NCBI RefSeq assembly: GCF_000001735.4
Contig: NC_003076.8
Span: 22,881,835-22,945,834 of the forward strand
Direction: 5' to 3'
From: Arabidopsis thaliana
Lineage: Eukaryota > Streptophyta > Magnoliopsida > Brassicales > Brassicaceae
DNA: 64,000 nt
A program made the position numbers and the translations under genes. The notes beneath the pieces were generated by a model. It was not told the DNA's origin. It did not search any database and saw only the letters and a program-made list of their open reading frames with translations. Below are positions 60,157 to 64,000 of the stretch, one piece after another. Numbering within the stretch: the stretch's first letter is position 1; every line of letters begins with the position of its first letter.

Positions 60157-61544
60157 ATGGCTAAAATCAGTGACTTGTCTGATGAATTACTGGTGAAGAT
60201 ATTATCGTTTCTTCCAACAAAAGAAGCAGTATCAACTAGTGTTTGTCGAAACAATGGGAGTTTCTTTGGATGTGGTTGTCCAAACTCGAGTTCTACTTTA
60301 GTGATGGTTCAGAGTCTGCATGCCTGAGGGATTTTATTGCCAAGAATCTGCCATTACACAAAGCTCCAATCATAGAAAGCCTGCGTTTTTGCTCTTTTTT
60401 TGGATCACTTCAACCTAAGGATTTGAAATCGTGGGTTAGAATTGCAGTTTCTCGCTGTGTGCGTGAGCTAAGCATCAGTTTACATGATACGACAGCTGCT
60501 GTATCATTGCCCAGTAGTTTGTATACCTGCAAATCGCTCGTGACTTTGAAACTTTACGGTAAGAAGGTTCTTTTGGATGTTCCTCGAACGGTATTCCTCC
60601 CTTCCTTGAAAACTTTGCAACTTGAACGTTTGAGATACTCAGATGAAGATTCTCTTCGCCTGCTTCTATCCTACTGCCCTGTTCTGGAAGATCTGAGTAT
60701 TGTACGAGAAGACTATGACAATTTGAGAGCGTTAGTTGTTATTGTCCCATCCTTGCAGCGTTTATCCTTAGAGATACCTGGTAATTGTTCTTCTGATGGG
60801 TATGTGATAGTTACTCCTTCTTTGAAGTATTTCAAAGTTGTGGATTATAGAGAAAGTATGTCCTATTTGATTGAGCAAATGCCAGAGCTGGAAGAGGCAG
60901 ATATTGTTGTTCTGCAGTATCCCGAGAAGCTTCTCGAATCAGTTACATTTTTCAAACGCCTTTCTATACGCGTAATATTCAACACTTATACAGAGGTCAT
61001 CTGCTTTCATGTCATGTTTCCTACCTCATATTTTTTACTTAAAGACACAAAATCGGATTTCTTGAGCTTGAATCCTTTTTTATTGTGTTGTCATGTGTGC
61101 AGACTGTGTATCGTGATGGAATAGTCTTCAATCGGCTTGAAAATTTGAAGCTATGTATATGCAATGGTGATTGGTCCAAGTTACTTATCCAGTTTCTCAA
61201 AGACTCACCTAACCTGCGAGTCCTCAATCTCCTCGTTGATGATGTAAGTTTCTTCGTCGACTATTTTGTAGTCTAAATTCACACTATAGTGTAGTATTCT
61301 AACCTTTACTTTTTCTTTTTAATCTTAGTATCCGTCAAGTTTGGGGGATTATGAACCGGTTCGCTGGAAAAATAATAAGAGCTCCGTCCCGAAATGTTTG
61401 TTGGAGAGTCTTGAAACTTTTGAGTTTGCAGGTTACATAGGAACACCTGAAGAGAGGGATTTCTTGAGTTATATCTTCAAACATGCTCGTTGCTTGAAAT
61501 CTTCATCAATCTTAAGCAGACCAGAACGGTATCATGGAATTTGA
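60157..61544 (+). pseudogene. FBD F-box gene with a one-base frameshift in the F-box
   Basis: The three-exon layout equals the neighbour: 60157-60995, 61103-61243, 61329-61544. ATG 60157 opens MAKISDLSDELLVKILSFLP then TKEAVSTS. At 60242-60244 there are three T where the neighbour has four, so the frame leaves the F-box and stops after 51 codons. Restored to the other frame, the rest is clean to the end (SKQWEFLWMWLSKLEF; LRR-like SLKTLQLERL; FBD with [16 protein letters not shown]), and exon 1 is 839 bp, one short of a multiple of three. Only one break is seen and splice sites are intact, so this is a recent loss, a sequencing artefact, or a gene translated from a later start lacking the F-box. 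I recall AT5G56700, described as a putative F-box protein. Confidence 0.8.
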
Positions 61545-62168
61545 GTTTTATGAGATATGCTTCACAATAGAAACTTGAAAATGATCTAAGAGTATGGTTT
61601 TTTGTATTTCTTCTTCGAATGTGGGAACTTGTTTTCGAACAATCTATCGTCTGGCTTTTATGTGGTAAACTACAATCTGTATGTCTCTGCCTTATGGCCT
61701 TGTAAACTACTAGTTCGGAAGCTCAGTCAAATAGTCTCATGCCTGTTTAAGAAGCTACGATTACACAGATCCGAGCATGAAAGTAGCGAAGGTGAACACA
61801 GCTGTACTTCTCAGCGCAAGACATCTTATCAACAGCTCTTGATTCAAAGTTAAACCTAGTTGATTTATTTTTTTTGTCAAAAAAAAGTAAAAAATAAAAA
61901 ATAATTTGGACGACATCTAGCATAATTTTATACACAGATCATTCCTACGATCTACTTTGTGTAAATGTGAGATTCGACAATTAACAAGCATAAAGAAAAT
62001 TCCAAAGCAAAACAAGAGTCAATCATGAAGAAGAAAATGGGTCTCTTCAATAAACTGCATAAGTAAATTCAAGATGCACTACAATGAAGAAAGTGAAAGG
62101 TCAAGACTTTTAATTGAAACACAGCAACAAAAGTAAAAAACCAAACAAAACTTGTTCTACTGATTCTC
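61545..62168. other. Convergent spacer F-box / RPL31
   Basis: 3' flank of the F-box gene and RPL31 3' UTR (matching 59470-59505 from 62014). Nothing else is seen. Confidence 0.5.
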
Positions 62169-62951
<783 letters not shown>

Positions 62952-63178
62952 TTACTTCTTCAAACTCTTTACCTGCGATTACCCATTACAAAAAACCACT
63001 TCAAAATCGATTCTTTTCACCGGAAATCAAACAGATCTGTTCAAAGCTAGGTCAAGGACACAGAATTGAGCTAGATTGAGAAAGAGAGAGAGAGAGTAGT
63101 ACCTTTCGATTGAAGAACGCCGAGAGACAGAAAGGGGACGAAGGAAGAGAACTAAGCATATATATGCGGCACTTTGAG

Positions 63179-63220
63179 TTAACCCTAAAATAAATAAATG
63201 ATTGGGCTTTAATGGGCCTA
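63179..63220 (-). promoter_or_regulatory. Telo-box and site II motifs, RPL31 promoter
   Basis: AACCCTAAA at 63181-63189, then TTGGGCTTT (63203-63210) and ATGGGCCT (63212-63219). The same set stands before RPS30, as is usual for plant ribosomal protein genes. Confidence 0.7.
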
Positions 63221-63603
63221 TTTTTTGTGCTATTATGCTTGGCATTTCCCTCTTACGCTTTCTTATTTTAGTAGCCCATTTACGGCCCAAATACATATGA
63301 AGTAAATGTTTTACTCGAATTTAAACTGATTGGTTCGATTAATTAATCACCCATGTTAACCAACAAAAATAAAAGTTTGAGGATCTTTATTTGGCTACAT
63401 TTCTTTTTATAGATTCCTTGTTTTTGTTGCATGACTTAGATTTTTTGTAAGACGAAGTTTTGTTAAGTATCAGGTTATGTCCTCTTAGAAGCTTTTCATA
63501 GATTCCTTATGTCTTCTTGATTATTTTTTTTGGTTTTATAAATTGAACTTTGGAATGCATGACATTCATTCGTTGCTTTATTATCTTTTTTACTTGGAAA
63601 ACA
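63221..63603. other. Divergent promoter RPL31 / malate dehydrogenase
   Basis: AT-rich. GCCCATTTACGGCCCAAA at 63273-63290 adds further site II motifs. ATAGATTCCTT occurs at 63409 and 63499. An in-frame ATG at 63559 precedes the MDH frame. No other gene is seen. Confidence 0.5.
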
Positions 63604-63702
63604 ATGGAGTTCGTTGGAGAAGAAATTAATTATACTTTTGTGATTCAGAAAGTTTTGGTTCTACTGTTTTGTGTTGGTTTGTCATGGAAAATGATAATAT
63701 AC

Positions 63703-64000
63703 ATGTGTAATTTGTTAAACATTGAGAAAGATCCTATAAGGGTTTTGATTACCGGTGCAGCAGGTAAGAACTCAAACAAAAAACGATCCGGTTTATGTTT
63801 TGATTTATAATTCTATCAATTTATTTGGTTTGGTTCAGTGTTTTTTTATTGGAGTCTTTTATCTACTACTCCCTACCTTTATGGTCGTTTGTTCTTAATT
63901 TAATTGAGAACTTTCTATTGAACAGGAAACATAGGATATGCAATTGCTCCAATGATTGCAAGAGGTATTATGCTAGGTCCAGATCAACCCATGATTCTGC
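63703..64000 (+). CDS. c-NAD-MDH3: Cytosolic NAD-malate dehydrogenase, 5' end only
   Basis: Exon 1 ends at 63763 and exon 2 starts at 63926 and runs off the window. The joined sequence IRVLITGAAGNIGYAIAPM is the NAD-binding GxxGxxG loop of cytosolic MDH, followed by RGIMLGPDQPM. The enzyme interconverts malate and oxaloacetate with NAD. I chose ATG 63703 (MCNLLNIEKDP) because it gives an N-terminus close to that of other cytosolic MDHs. The frame is open upstream with ATGs at 63604 and 63559, which would add 33 or 48 residues including a hydrophobic stretch (KVLVLLFCVGLSW). I recall AT5G56720. Confidence 0.85.

Overview
The window is nuclear DNA of a flowering plant and I recognise it as Arabidopsis thaliana, lower arm of chromosome 5, about AT5G56510 to AT5G56720. 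That locus assignment is recalled, not searched. The reasons are short introns with GT..AG ends, AT-rich spacers, plant-only families (FBD F-box, arabinogalactan peptide, NAC, ILL hydrolase, MIOX), telo-box and TGGGCC promoter motifs at ribosomal protein genes, and protein lengths that match known Arabidopsis proteins. I placed exons by hand; each finished gene model keeps frame across every junction.

Layout. 1-2008: 3' part of a Pumilio RNA-binding gene. 3.4 kb: small unknown protein. 7.5-9.6 kb: neprosin-domain (DUF239) secreted protein. 11.4 kb: AGP14. 12.8-13.8 kb: an unidentified decayed multi-exon gene. 14.0-14.7 kb (-): OXS3. 16.6-22.6 kb: array of three related FBD F-box copies (C-terminal fragment, 607-aa gene with an internally triplicated repeat region, 417-aa gene with a foldback insertion in its leader). 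23.0-24.8 kb (-): MKK6. 25.7-27.6 kb: GH17-X8 glucanase-like protein. 28.0-29.0 kb (-): profilin with an N-terminal extension. 29.2-34.3 kb: decayed Ty1/Copia LTR element with matching target-site duplication. 34.9-36.3 kb: PTPMT-type phosphatase. 36.7-39.3 kb (-): NAC099. 42.5-44.9 kb: PFK7. 45.7-47.8 kb (-): MIOX5. 49.0-53.2 kb: tandem ILL1/ILL2. 53.6-54.1 kb (-): RPS30. 54.8-57.0 kb: cytosolic AsnRS. 57.4-57.6 kb (-): RRP46 exosome-subunit fragment. 57.9-61.5 kb: two tandem FBD F-box genes, the second with an apparent one-base frameshift in the F-box. 62.2-62.9 kb (-): RPL31, with a decayed copy lying between the two F-box genes. 63.7 kb: start of a cytosolic malate dehydrogenase.

The genes do not form one pathway. 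RPS30, RPL31 and AsnRS serve translation; PFK7, MIOX5 and MDH serve carbon metabolism; MKK6 serves cytokinesis signalling; ILL1/ILL2 release auxin. The most interesting content is the record of local duplication: two FBD arrays at different stages of growth and decay, a duplicated F-box plus RPL31 unit, the ILL pair copied with promoter and 3' flank, and the RRP46 fragment. I found no clearly new biological system, no CRISPR-like array, no tRNA or rRNA gene and no complete transposon.
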